Shown: one piece after another, positions 51,284-63,946 of the stretch
Layout: every line of letters begins with the position of its first letter
Position numbering within the stretch: the stretch's first letter is position 1
Assembly (NCBI RefSeq): GCF_002105155.1
Contig: NW_019029002.1
Coordinates: forward strand, 401,001 to 465,000
DNA length: 64,000 nucleotides
Reading direction: 5' to 3'
Origin: Lobosporangium transversale
Taxonomy: Eukaryota; Mortierellomycota; Mortierellomycetes; Mortierellales; Mortierellaceae
Made by a program: the position numbers and the translations under genes
The notes under the pieces: generated by a model
The model's database searches: none
The model's input: the letters and a program-made list of their open reading frames with translations, nothing else
Told to the model about the DNA's origin: nothing

Positions 51284-53706
51284 ATGGAAATGGAATGTAT
51301 GGTCCTTCCACCGAAGGCAAGACTATATGAACTTAAATGTAGTGCCGATTTCTCTTCTGAAGAATTCAGTTACTCTATCAAGACTTGGACCAATATGGCT
51401 AGTCTTCTTATCAAGCAGGTAAGGGCAATCTTTCATATCTTTCGGCCTTTTTTTTTTTTTTTCCCTCCTGGACTACCATTAGTGTTTCGTTTGTAATCAA
51501 GCTAAAAAGCGCCAACCTTTTAAAATGATGACTAATAATTTCTATAGGGGAATAAGGCCGAGTCGATTAAAGACGATGAGTATGCATATATCTCTTATGT
51601 ACGAGCATGTCTGTAAGTTTTATTTTAATTTTTTTTGGCCACATGTACAGATGGGCTTTTGATTCTATGACGATGTCACAGCCTTCTCTGGCTTACTGCA
51701 TCCTTACACCCCATCACTCACACCGCGGAACAAACTCGCAGTGTGTGAAAACAGTATTCATGCATTGTATGCAGCACTTTCAGTCACCCTTTCAACAAGG
51801 TTGAATTAAAATATTTACATTGTCAATAACCTTCTTTCCTTCTTGCTACTATGCTTGCTTTGTGCAACTTGTTAGGATTATCACCAAGGTCATCCCACAT
51901 CAGCCACAATACTCAGCCATGATGAACGACATTGCTTGCATTGACCTTCGACAAAAGATTTTGAGTATCATTGCGCGGATAGGTCATCTGGAACGTCGGC
52001 TATTGAAGCGATTCGAGCAGGAGAACCAAGAACGTTTGGCTGAAATTCAACGGTCAGAAGCAGAGGCGGAAGCTGCGGCTGCGGCTGTGGCTGCGGCCTT
52101 TGCAACACCAGAAACAACCATGTCAACCATTTCAACAGAATATGATAGTGACAGTCCCGTAAGCGAGCTTGCAGCAGGAGAAACAGCAAAGTTGATGGTA
52201 CGAAGAGCTAGCTTTAGTCAAGGAAGCGATGAAGACCGGAGAGAAGAGCAAGCAGATGATGATGAAGAAGAGGAAGAGGAAGAGGAAGAAGAAGAGCAAG
52301 AGGATGTAGTCGAAGTGAGATTTGAGATCCCATCGGATCGTGGTCTGGCTCTAGAGCTAAATTCTCAGATCTATGCATCAAACCCTCATCGACGAACTCT
52401 TACCGGTAACGATGACACATGGAGCACGTCATCCTATGGTGACCAACAGCGGTTATACCACCCTCAGCATCAACTCCAGTATGTATACCAAGTACTCGAA
52501 AAGCGTTCACATGAAAGCCTACCGACACTCAAGAAAAAGAGTAGCAACGAAGATGAACGCTTGTTGATATCACCGGGATGTCAGCCCAATTATAGTGCTT
52601 TGGCGCCGCCATCCGCAATGTTTGCACGCCAAGAAGGGGCCCATGTCCGAAGATGCTCATCTACAGACGCGATCCGCTCAAGTGCCTTTTTCCCCGCCGA
52701 CACACAGCTTCCATATCTTACAGCAACTCAACAATCAACAACAACGCAAAAACCAGCGGCTGCAGCAAGGGCAGTAGCACCCGCAGTCCCACGGAGATCT
52801 AGCCAGAGAGGTTCTGCGGCGGCACCTTTAGTTATGGCTGCCGTGAGCCGAAGTAGCAAGAATAGTCATAATGGTGGTAGTTACGATACAGTACCAGAAC
52901 ACACATGCTCCGCACCTACATCAAGTATACTGGATTGTGAGGGCGACAGGACCGTATACACGCGTGAGACCCCGAAGAGCCAGCTCAATGACCATCGAAC
53001 AATGAGTATTAATGACAGCAACAGCTTCAGGATACGATCATCAACGTCGCCCATCACGTCTTCACCATTATCTTTCACATCCTCAACTAGGAAAATATCT
53101 TTTTTGAAGGAAAGCAGCTCAGTCACAAATCTTCTTAGGAGCTTGCCATCAACTCCTAGAGCATCCATTGATCGGTTGGAGGCTACTCAGGGGGCAAGCT
53201 CATCACCCTCAGCAGTGGTGCCATCGTTAGGTTCAGCTGATCAGTCCCCAGTGCCATCCTCAGCATTTTTCACGCCGTCCACGTCTCCGCAATTGAAGTC
53301 CAACAGTCCACACATGCACCATCACTCATACTCATTGACATCCATAGTGCCTGGATCCACTAGTCCGGATGTTAATTCTATTTCATCGTCTACAACTAGT
53401 CTTTTGCTCTCTGAACCTCCCTTGGATTTACGGGCACAGGTGCAGACGGCTACCAACGCTACAACGACACCAACGAACCCCTCTCCTACACAGAGCAGTG
53501 TCACTACATTTACCACGGGCAAAATATCATCTGGGCTGTTACGTAAGATTCGTTCCCGGCCAAAGATGAAAGAACAATTGTTTGAAATGATAGTAGGACC
53601 TACACCATCGCTACCCATGTCAGCGTCACCGCCTATGGAGGTAGCTGAGCATATTCGACAGCATTCCAATTCGCATCATCAACATTCTATTCGAGTTGTC
53701 GTGTAA
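51284..53706 (+). CDS. Protein with USP8/AMSH-type dimerisation-like N-terminus and long disordered tail
   Basis: Exons 51284-51418, 51548-51612 and 51876-53706 join in phase to give 676 residues. Residues about 10-130 form a helical domain (YSIKTWTNMASLLIKQGNK, then YAYISYVRACLIITKVIP and LRQKILSIIARIGHLERRLL). It resembles the N-terminal dimerisation domain of USP8, AMSH and yeast Doa4/Rfu1 proteins, where it helps bind endosomal sorting partners. No JAMM or UCH catalytic domain follows; instead come an Ala/Glu coil (about 135-160), an acidic Glu/Asp run (about 210-225), and 450 residues rich in Ser/Thr/Pro. It may be a regulator or adaptor in ubiquitin-dependent endosomal sorting; the domain call is tentative. 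Confidence 0.6.
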
Positions 53707-54893
53707 TGTACAAAAAAAAAAAAAAAAAACAAACAAACAAAAAAAAGAGGCAATACAAATTTAATAATGTAGATTATATACTTTACTTATCTTACCATTT
53801 TATCTGTGTAACCGTAATGTGTAATGGAGTGTAATAAAGGTGGACAAAAAAAAAATGCAAAAGCTGTCTAAAAAAAAAAAAAAGATATTTGAATTATTGG
53901 TTGATGTCGTGAGTCTTCCGTCTTCTTGATCCAAGAAGTTATTGATGAGTGCATAGTGAGAACATACCAGAGCCTGGAGAAAACCATAGAAAATGGGGTG
54001 TTGCTATTGTTTATGGTCTTTGCAAGAATAGCGTCATTACATTTTTCTTTGTCTGGTGTACATGTACACAAGGTTAATTGTATTTATTGGAATCGTATTA
54101 CACAGAAACACACACTTCGATTTGCTTCACGTGACATCCCTTCAAGATGGGCAACTAAGCTTCTTGAGTTGAGTGGATAAGCAACAGCCTGGGTGAAATA
54201 ATTAAGCTCAAGCACAGGTGCTTGATCAGCATAGTGTCTCCAGCGATGAAACTATAGGAGGGATTTATCAACTACAAGCGAATAAATCTTGGACTAAAAC
54301 TTCCTAGAGGAAAGGTTTGAGAGAAGGTCTCTGTTGGAACTGCTCTATCTGACAGACACTCATTCCTGGGCCATTTTCTTTTATACCATGAGGCGGAGTG
54401 GTCTTGCATTGGTTCCTTTTTTTTCAGATCGATTACATTGTAGAATATAATATTGGGCTCAAGCGGATCGTATCCAAGCTTTTTTCCTAACCCAAGTGGA
54501 TACGAGGTCCTTTGGTTTTGTCAAGGTTGTAAAATCCCTTCACTTTGAGCAGACAACATCAGCCTGATATATTAAGACCTAATTTAACACGTTCTTTTAT
54601 TCGTCAGACCTACCATACAATCTACAGCCTTCTCCGTTTTCACTGCCAGATTGAGTAACTCGGCATATTGTCTTTCTCTCATTTCCAATGAAAGGCTGTA
54701 TACAGAGCGCAACCTTCCTTCTCGTTTTTTTTTTTTTTTTTTTTTTTCCGATGAGTTTTAGCCGAAATCTTGTATTATTATCATTATTATTATGCAGTCT
54801 TGATCCCCCCCCGCCCTCCTTTAATACCCTTAGAAGTACCAGGTCAGGAGATAAATTCTACTGAATTGGTGGTAACCTCATATGACGAAATAA

Positions 54894-54935
<42 letters not shown>

Positions 54936-55207
54936 CAAATAAAAAGTTGCTGTCAGTGCCTCATCGCGTTTCATGCATGCTGAGGATGATTTGAGGGATG
55001 ATTTGACATGGGCTGAGTACGAAGGTGAGCAAGTAGACCGACAATAATGTAATCAAGCCTTTTCTTGTGCTTCTTTCTCCCCTAAAAAAGGGCACTACAT
55101 AAAAATGATCCCATTCTGTTGGTTATTACCAATTTGAGAATGAGGTATCAGAAAAGGGGTTGTTACTTCAAGCAGAAAAGCGTACACAAAGTGAAACAAC
55201 CCCCGTA

Positions 55208-55236
55208 AGGAAGGAAGGAAGGAAGGAAGGAAGGAA
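55208..55236. repeat. GGAA tetranucleotide microsatellite
   Basis: Seven consecutive GGAA units, followed by a variant (GAGA) and two more units. Confidence 0.95.
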
Positions 55237-55502
55237 GAGAGGAAGGAAAAATGAGATATGGAGGCTGGGATGTGGTGAGTCAAGAAGTCTGAGTAGTGAT
55301 TTTAAAAGGAAAAAAAAAAAACATTATCATGCAAAAACATAATTAGTTCCAGAAGTAGTACCGTGATTCTAATAGAGCTTGCTTACTGTAGATGTCAGCT
55401 TAACTTTGTTAATGCATGTTTTACAAATACAACAGCCGGTACATATATTCATCTTTGTATCATTGGGGAATAAAAAGGAAGGGAGAAGGAAGGGAGTGTT
55501 GC

Positions 55503-55533
<31 letters not shown>

Positions 55534-55610
55534 ATAATACATACATAATGTCCAACAACCACAGCAACGATAACATAACAATAAATAACAATATACCAAC
55601 CACACAAAAC

Positions 55611-55628
55611 AGCTTCAACAACAACAAC

Positions 55629-55691
<63 letters not shown>
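55611..55691. repeat. AAC/AAT trinucleotide microsatellite
   Basis: A few AAC units pass into more than twenty uninterrupted AAT units. This produces a spurious poly-Asn plus-strand frame and poly-Ile or poly-Leu minus-strand frames. Confidence 0.97.
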
Positions 55692-55692
<1 letters not shown>

Positions 55693-55942
55693 TCAACAAA
55701 AAGCGCGCGAAAAAAAAAAATAAAAATTATAAAGTCTCTCAATAATTCATGAATATATCAAGCGCGTCAATTTATACATTTCAACGTTTATTTTGCTCGT
55801 ACTGTACCACAGATCAACAGGGGCACATCGCATCTCACGTTGATTAGAGACGTCATGTTGCACCAACTAAAATGTCTTTGAAATGCAAAGCATGCACATT
55901 TATTCTTTTTTCTCCACAACAAACCTGTTTTTATTTTAACTA

Positions 55943-56012
55943 CATTATTATTATTATTATCATTATCATTATTACTATTATTATTATTATTAATATTATT
56001 AATATTATTTTA
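55943..56012. repeat. ATT trinucleotide microsatellite, interrupted
   Basis: ATT units with ATC and AAT interruptions. It is the complement of the AAT array about 300 nt to the left, so the two form a loose inverted pair. Confidence 0.9.
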
Positions 56013-56107
56013 AGTAGTGTTAAACAGAGAACAGATTTGTGAGAAATATCCTTTTCTATACTCTAGTCGATCATCCTTTGTTGTTCTTATTCTTTATTCT
56101 AGTGGAG

Positions 56108-56138
56108 AATAAATAAATAAATAAATAAATAAATAAAA
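56108..56138. repeat. AAAT tetranucleotide microsatellite
   Basis: Seven or more consecutive AAAT units. Confidence 0.95.
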
Positions 56139-57353
56139 CCTCACAATGTTGTATGGGCGAGACAACTTTTGATTATATCCTTTGTCTCTCGAGAAATTAT
56201 TCTAACAGAACAAATGTACTGAGTGTTTGAATGAAATAAATTAAAAAAGAAAAAAAAAAAAGAAAAAGAAAAAGAAAAAAAAGACCATGTAAGGTTAGAC
56301 AAAACACATGAAGAAACCACAAAAAGATCAGCTCGGGCTGTTAGTAAATGTCAATTCACGCGAATGAAAAAAAAAAAAAAAAAAAAAAAAAAACTGTATG
56401 GCAACATCTCATTTCTTAGAAAATACATTAATCATCTCTAGTGGTTTTTTATTCTCTGAATATCAGTTTAAAAAAGACCCAAATCAAACAGTAAGTGGAG
56501 TACGGAGCAAACAAAGCGGACAACTGTACTGCATAATAAACTCCAATAGTTACACATATTATATACAATGACGTTAGCTTCCTCTTTTTTTCTTCCTCTC
56601 TTGGCTTGACATATGCATTTAAGCAAATCGATTTTATCCCAAAAGAACAAAAAGAGTCCAGATCGTGGTCGACAAAAAGAGGAAAAACAATAATAATAAT
56701 AACAATTAGAACCCAGCTCAGCTAATCCATCCCCCATCCACTGAATATACTGTACATGTATGTTCTCTTGCTTGCCCCACATTTTGTGCCTGCATATTCT
56801 TTTTTTTTTTATTTTTTATTTTTTTTTTGAGATGGTGGCGTTAACAATTTTGATTTCTCCACCTTTGATTGTTCACATCTTGCATTTGTCTGCTTAGTTG
56901 AGAGCGTTAGTTATATAGTCGATGTCTTTTTAAGTACATATTTACAGATTTCCATCATGCTTGCGGTAATCAGAGTGTACATGTGTAGCCATAGAACATT
57001 TTACAAAAAAAAAAAAAAAAAAAAAAGAAAGAAAAAGCAGGGGCAGGGGCACGTATAACAATCAGCAAAAAAAAAAAAAAAAAAAAAAGGAGGCCAGGAA
57101 AAAAAGGCACGTAAAATTCTCTGTCCGGTCCATATTTGGCTACATTACAAAGTTGTTGACGAACCTTGATCCATCTAATAAATAAGAAAAAACTTGTTTT
57201 ATAGAGTCATAAAGGAATGGAGCTTTTTCTTTTTTTTTTTTTTTTTTTTTCTTTTTTGCATAGTAACATACACCTCCCCCCTCCCCCATTTATCCTTCTT
57301 TGTTAACCAAATTTACTCCCTGATCAAGGGAGGGAACAAAAAGGCCCTCAGTA

Positions 57354-57387
57354 TTTGTAAATGTTGTAAATGTTGTAAATGTTGTAT
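57354..57387. repeat. TTGTAAATG nonamer repeat
   Basis: Almost four tandem copies of a 9-nt unit. Confidence 0.9.
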
Positions 57388-57542
57388 ACAAGCCGCGTTT
57401 TCTGTTTCGCGCGATTTGGCTTTTTGGCTTTTTTTGAAAGAAAATGCTGCCTCTTCTTCGTAGCCTAATGTACTCGTATATGTATACATAGTGGCTACTT
57501 AACCTTCATGGTTTATGTAATACAAGTTTATATTTACAAGTA

Positions 57543-57575
<33 letters not shown>

Positions 57576-57989
57576 CCTATTGCTTGCTTTGATTGACTTG
57601 TGGAGAACAATTGTGTAGCGGAAAGAGGACGATGCGACGGAGGAAGAAGTTTGGAAGGCTTGAAAAGACATTGACAATAATACGACAAATAAAAAAAAAA
57701 TACAGATGTGGAAGTTGTAACCAAAACAAAACCCCCCCCCTCCCCAGCATGCATCAAAACAATGTATCAAAATGTTGACAGAGTATTTTTTTTTTTTTTT
57801 TTTTATCATTCCACTCTCTCGTAACCCCACTCTTGCATTATTAGTAAGATTTTAGACTAACACTTTAGAAACCTAACAAAGGGGCACAAACAAAGGGATT
57901 GACCGATATTACAATTATTTATATGGTTAGACACATTTATTCTGATTTGACTGAACTTTCCTTGGACAACCTCTCCGGTATATGCTTTC

Positions 57990-58028
<39 letters not shown>

Positions 58029-58908
58029 CATTTAGATTGGATCAAGCAAAGTCTTGTCTTAGAAAGACGCTTGAAGGGTAGTGATCGTCAAGTGATTTTT
58101 GAACACGGTACTCGTACTTTTTTATTTTTATTTTTATATTTTTATATATTTTTTTATTATTTTTATTATTTTTATTATTTTTATTATTAGGTTATAAAGT
58201 AAATTATTGTAAGGGGATAAAGAGAAAAAAAAAAAAAAGGCAGTCGGATTTAGCGAAATACAAGCAACGAATAAAAATAACATAAAAGTAATGGAAAGAC
58301 AAGAAGCGGGTTGATAAAAACAGCAAAGGATCAGATACAAAAGGAAACAAATAAAGATCGAGAGGAGAAATATTATAGAGAGGTCTTTTTTTTTTTTTTT
58401 TTTTTTTTTTGTATGTAATCCTTGGATTTGATTAGTGAACCTTGAGGCGAGGTGTAAGAAGATCGAAAAGAAGCCATAGAAGAGATTTAATGATTGCAAG
58501 TGACGGCGTTGGATCGGATTGTTGAGTACTGAAAGAAGAAGACTGGACGGCGGTACAAGAAGGACTCGGAATAAGAAGAGCGAGGACTATCTTAAGGCTG
58601 TGCCAGACATGGTGGCAATGGATGAGGCGTGCGTAATGCACATTGCCATACACAGGTTTTTTTTTTTTTCTTTTCTTTTCTTTTTCTTTTTCTTGGTGGC
58701 AGTTGTAATGAAGATCTGAACAAAAACCCTTCACTGGTTCGTCGCTGTTGACCTTACTGCCTTGCTCTTATTATTTGTGTCCCAAGCTTGTTCCGCTGTC
58801 CTTTTACAATGCCTTCTACCCTTCTCTACATCGATTTTTCCTTGCCTCTCCAACTGTTACTGACGCCGCAATGTTGTTTCTCATCCCTTTTTCTTCTTCC
58901 TCGTTGTC

Positions 58909-59421
58909 TTACAAGATTGATGTTACAAGACCTTCAAGCTCTGCACTGTTGCCAGTAGACGCGCGCTCAACACCACCGACATAAGCAGTATACCGGATCA
59001 TAGTTGTTGGTAGCACTTCGACTTTTGAACCATACTCATAGAACTCTGCATAGTTGACCAGCACAAAGGGAATCGTAGTAATCGAACCATGCTCGAGTGC
59101 CCGAGCGCACACATGCATCTTGTGTTCTGCAATCTTGCCCCATCTATGTTATGCAGCAACAGAGAAAAGGAAAAAAGAGAAGGAGATGTAAGGGTGAGTA
59201 AATGACTTCATTGACTGACAAAGCAAAAAGATCAAAAAAAGATCATGGTACAACTGACTGCTCAGTAAACAACATCGGTAAAATAAATATAAAAAAAGGG
59301 GGAAGGGGTGGGGGGGGGGAAGTCATGGATTGATTTGGCTTAGCGCAAATGCATTAACGACAGAGGGATGGAAAACAATACAAAAAATAAAAAGGGCGGG
59401 AGGTTGTCCTTCAACCCTTTC

Positions 59422-59453
<32 letters not shown>

Positions 59454-59678
59454 GTGCATTTGTAATTTTGCGCCGTTTGTATGTAATAATAAAGATTCCA
59501 CGCTGACTGCAGAAACAAGAAGGTGGCTCAGCTTTTAGTTTCTTTTAACTGAAGAAACCAGAGCAAAAAAAAAAAAAAAAAAAAAAAAGAAAAGGGTCGG
59601 CATAATGTTTGATCCATGCCTTTTCGATTATCTAGAGCCGACAGTGGAAAGGCAAGGGAAAACCCAAAGGCAAAGAGG

Positions 59679-59710
<32 letters not shown>

Positions 59711-59921
59711 AGAGGATGGGGGAAGGCAAAAAGATCACACAAGAAAAGCGCGGAACGAACAGTAGCAAGCAATCATGCAACACAAAAAAAAAAAAAAAAA
59801 TTGTAACTTACGGCATGGCATAGCTGTAGTAGAGAACAATAACTTTCTCGTTATTGGCGAGGATTTCGTCAAGATCCTCTTGCGATTTGCACTCTTTAAT
59901 TATCGAAGCGATGTTGGTCAT
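58909..59921 (-). CDS. Thioredoxin-fold-like protein lacking the CxxC active site
   Basis: Two exons (59921-59812 and 59143-58909), with a phase-2 intron of 668 nt, give 114 residues. The pattern is thioredoxin-like: a helix, then EKVIVLYYSYAMPWGKIAE where thioredoxin has a strand and the WCGPCK loop. A second strand follows (TTIPFVLVNYAEF), then VLPTTMIRYTAYVGGV, matching the conserved cis-Pro segment (PT) and the following strand. The CxxC is replaced by AMPW, so no dithiol chemistry is possible; one Cys (HVCARA) remains in the helix. It could be a redox-inactive binding or scaffold protein. Assignment rests on fold pattern and length, not on a named family. The long intron contains four A/T runs and a G-rich stretch (59298-59320). 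Confidence 0.6.
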
Positions 59922-62900
59922 GGCTGAAGCTTGGTTGAATAGGATACGAGTCGTAGTTTTAGAGCGTACCGAGAAGGGCCGGAAGTTGAGATCAGAAATA
60001 AAAGGGATGGTTGTACAATAAATTAAGGCTTGGTTGCCAGGTTTTTATATTCGAATAAAATAGGAGAGTAACGAAGAAAGGAAATGTCAGCGAGATCCAC
60101 AAATAGAAATCAGCAGAAAGAGAAAAGAGAGAAGAGAGAGAAGGAGCGAAGAGAAAAGACGCAACAACAACAAAAAAAAAAAAAAAAAAAACTTGGCGGC
60201 AGAAGCAATAAGGTGGAAAATGGAGGAGAAGAAGAATGAATTTTCGAGAGGGAGAAAACCGAGACCTTTTTATAGGGACAAGTTGGCAATTGAGTATTTT
60301 ACATTGGGTTTGTCATTGCTATGCTTTGTTCCTAATACAATTACAATTGTGATTATATCTAAACAATTGAAAAGGAGAAAAGGAGAAGAGGTTAGCCAAT
60401 GACAAACAAAAAAGAAAGTTGATGTGTTGAGGATAGTAAGGGATAGTTTATGACAGTTGATTGAATAAGTAAATTGATTAAGTGATATTGTATTCCTTTA
60501 CAGAATGTAAAGTAATGAATGACTTGATTTGTATTCAATCTTGAACTGAGGGGTGGGGGGTGGGGGAAGTTGTTTATTCAATGAGTTTGTTGATGTTGTC
60601 CCTGGTAGAACACGTCCAGTAGATTGTAAAATGATACATGGTATTCAATTGATATAGGCAATTCAAAAAAAAAAAAAAAAAAAAGATGAAAGTGAATAAG
60701 TGAATGGAGATGGGTGAGAGAATAAATGAACTGTGAGGGAGAGGAGGGAACTGAAATAGGCGGGTTATTTTCTTTTTTTAATGTGGCATATTCTTAAATC
60801 TCAATCTTAGTCTACTTTATATTAATAACAATATTTTCTATTCAACACATAAACAAAACACACATCCACACACTTCTCAACAGAAAGCTGCAGCCAAACA
60901 TCACCATCATCATCATCAAATAACAAATAACAAAAAAAAAAAAAAAAAAAAAAAAAAAGAGTGTTTGTAAACATTTGTTTATTTTGTCCGCTCTCGGTCT
61001 CGCGCACTCTCTTAATCTCCCTCTCTCTTGGCTCTGTTCTGTGTGTCTTCACCCCTGGTCCACTCTATCCGTCCCTTCTCCTTGCCTATATTTCTTTCTA
61101 AAAGCTTTTCGTTACTATTTCTCGGTCATCATCCTTCCTCATTGTGTTCCATTCCATTCCATTTCATATTCTCACTCGCGTGCTCACATATAGCGTGCTT
61201 GCCTCATCATTCTTTCTCTTTCTTGATCAATCTTTGTGTCTGTTATTCTTTGTAACCATTCTCTTCATCGACAAACATTTGTAAATAATAAATGACGCCT
61301 ATGCTGTGCTTGTTTTTGTGATATGATAGCAAGTAAGTTTTATGGACGAGGGGACAACAGCCAAGTGAATGACAGATGTTGTGTAACTGTTGTGTGTCTT
61401 ATTAACTGTGCTCCTTCAATGAGTCTCCTTCAATTTGTACAATAACGGCATCTTAGTCGTGACTAAATGTTATTTTTCTGGCGGGGAATGTATTGAAGAA
61501 AAGGCCAACGTTTGTCTCATTGTTCATCATTATCCTTCTTCCCTCGTCCCCCCCTCTCGTTCCCCCAAAAAAAAAAATATAATAAAATAAAAATAAAAAT
61601 AAAAAATCAGTGCCCCTTTCTTTTCCACTAACGATTCTTTACTATTGTTGTGCCTAGATTTCCTTGTCTGCACTAATGCAGTATTGTACACGTAAAAAAG
61701 AAATAATAACAGATTGAGTACAAAAGGGCCATCTCTTTGTTGCATACATAATAACAATCAATATTAAACTATTCACGACGTCCTATCTAACGCTACTAGA
61801 GGTAGCTAATTTTGTATATCCATATCGCCTTTTCTTTTTTTTTTACGCGATCTACTTTTTTTTTTTTTTTTTTTTTTTTTTCACACATGCATATTTAGAG
61901 CCACGATCCTATACTTCTGCTCTCTTCTGTGTGTACAAAAGCTCTATTTGCATCGGCATCACCTTCGGCAAAATGTGCGTGAGTGATGCTTTTATATTTT
62001 ATTCCACTTTATTTTATTTTTTTTCTCATAATCAGTAACTTCCATCATTCTTCATTTTTCACCCTATGCATAATGCATATTCATTTCATGGTGCGCAAGC
62101 GTTATTATCTTTGCAGTATTCAAACCCTCATTACCTATCTTTCTCTCTCCTTCTCTCTCAAAGTATCAGAAGAAGTGTTTTTATCCGCGTTAACAAAGAT
62201 ACATATATACCATCACGCCGTGTTTTCACCCCGGCTATTTAGCAATTGCTGCTATTGCTGTACTGTTGCTACTCCTGTTACTACTACGGTTGCTTTATTA
62301 TTTATTTAAATTTTGCGTACCTTCAATGTTTTCCACGCTCGCGTCTTTCGTGACACGGGCGGTTGGATCTCTCCCCTCCCTTCCCGCCTTTTTTTTTGTT
62401 TTTTTTTTATTTTTTTTTATTTTTATTTTTACTTTTTTTTTTTTTTGGTTGCTTTCAGACAACAAACTCCCTTTTGAGAACCCCTTTAACTATCAACAAC
62501 AACCAGCAGCAACAGTAGCATTTAAAATATTCCGAAGGTCAACAACAGTAGGGTCAGGGGACAGGCGCAGTGAATGATGCAGCATTTGCTGGCAATGACA
62601 ATGATTAAATGCACGATCGTTGTTATAGCATGCAGCGCGACGTCGAGAGCTTTGCTGAGATGCTGATATACATCTCACCCTTTCGTACCCTCCTCCTCTT
62701 CCTGCTCCTCCCTCCTCTTTCCCTCCCCTCCCCTGCCGGCTTGAAAACATCAACAAAAAGGTCAACGCCATGATCAGCACCCTCCATCTGCCTTCCCCTT
62801 TCCTTGGCCCTAGTAGTGCTCTTTGCCTCGTGTTTTGTTTATTTTCTGTATACGTTTTTATTGAGGAACAGTGATCTAACAATATGCTTCATGCAATGAA

Positions 62901-63880
62901 GTCGATTCGATTCTCTTCACCATGCTCAATGCAAAAGCAGCAACGGATATATATTATTATCAATGATTTTTCTAGATCGTTGAAGAAGGAGAGAAGGCAT
63001 GCACTTTTGCTTCGCTGAATTCGGATAAAAAAAAAAAAAAAAATCAAAAAATAGCAAGAGAGGTTGTACAAACAATTCGATTCAAAGGGTCTGCAAGGGG
63101 AGAGAGGATTTATCACAATGAAAATAATATGGATACACATGCATGTTAGAGCTGATTAGGTTCTTAGTATAGAATACTATTTATCCTTATATTGTATATA
63201 TATGTAAGATGTTTAATAGTGTAGACAGATTACAGATTCTAATAGTACTGTCAGATATAATTAATTCTATACCTATTTTTCTTTCTGAAAGAATCTTCGT
63301 GTTCAGTAATAGATGGTCTTTTTGCTACATGAATATATTTCTCTATCTTTTTTGCTCTTTCCTAGACTTTTCTTTTTTTTTTTTTTTTTTTTTTTTTGCA
63401 TAGCTGCTTTGCCCAATGGCACTGGCCCATCCACACAGCGAGATGACCCTACTGGCCATTGCAGATTCGGAACAGCGATGCCTAAAACGACCCTTGGTTT
63501 TTTTTTTTTTTTTTTTTTGTTTTTTTTGTTTTAATCTTGTTTGCGTTACAGTAGTATATACACATTGTAAAAAGGAGTTATATATATATATATATATTAT
63601 ACATATACCAATCTATTCATGCGTTGGGATATATATTGTGGTTAATATATCTTTTTTCCAACCTTGGTATTATATATAGTTGACCTGATTGTGGTGGACC
63701 TAATCTGTAATGCATAATATAAATTAGGGACCAAGTAAAAAAAAAAAAAAAAAAAGGCGCGCGCTAAAAAACACTGAGGCGCGGGTCTGATGAATACCCT
63801 TGCAGACAACTTTTTTTTATTTTTTTATTTAATGTGATTGCTAAAGCAAAGTTGATTTCGTAATACGGTACGATACCGTC
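59922..63880. other. Intergenic, no convincing gene
   Basis: About 4 kb. It begins with the promoter of the thioredoxin-like gene (purine-rich, about 60060-60190). Homopolymers occur at about 60172-60190, 60665-60684, 60931-60958, 61857-61881, 63372-63397 and 63738-63756. A Gln/Asn-coding stretch with in-frame stops lies at 62460-62760 (see findings). A 95-nt unit bounded by homopolymers lies at 63398-63498. Otherwise I see only C/T-rich sequence and short frames. Confidence 0.4.
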
Positions 63881-63946
63881 ATGGAGACAATGCGTTCTTT
63901 CATTAAGACTGAGAAAGATACAGTTGATGTGAGCTTCATTAAGAAG
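63881..63946 (+). CDS. Possible first exon of a gene running off the right edge
   Basis: ATG at 63881 opens 22 codons (METMRSFIKTEKDTVDVSFI plus two Lys) ending exactly at an AAG|GTAGCA donor in phase 0. A pyrimidine-rich tract typical of an intron follows to the window end. The near-palindrome ACGGTACGATACCGT (63864-63878) lies just upstream. Too little is present to identify a product. Confidence 0.33.

Larger units (their letters stand above)
53707..58908. other. Intergenic, microsatellite- and homopolymer-rich
   Basis: About 5.2 kb without a supported gene. Homopolymers lie at about 54727-54747, 54896-54935, 55503-55531, 56367-56393, 57005-57026, 57067-57088, 57229-57250, 57549-57575, 57786-57804, 57990-58027 and 58386-58410. 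Plus- and minus-strand frames here are built on these runs and on AAT/ATT repeats. No motif-bearing frame was found on either strand. Confidence 0.5.

Noticed and set aside
55416..55745. Plus-strand frame with a long poly-Asn run
   Set aside because: It is produced by the AAT microsatellite; no coding sequence flanks it and the complementary strand is equally open.
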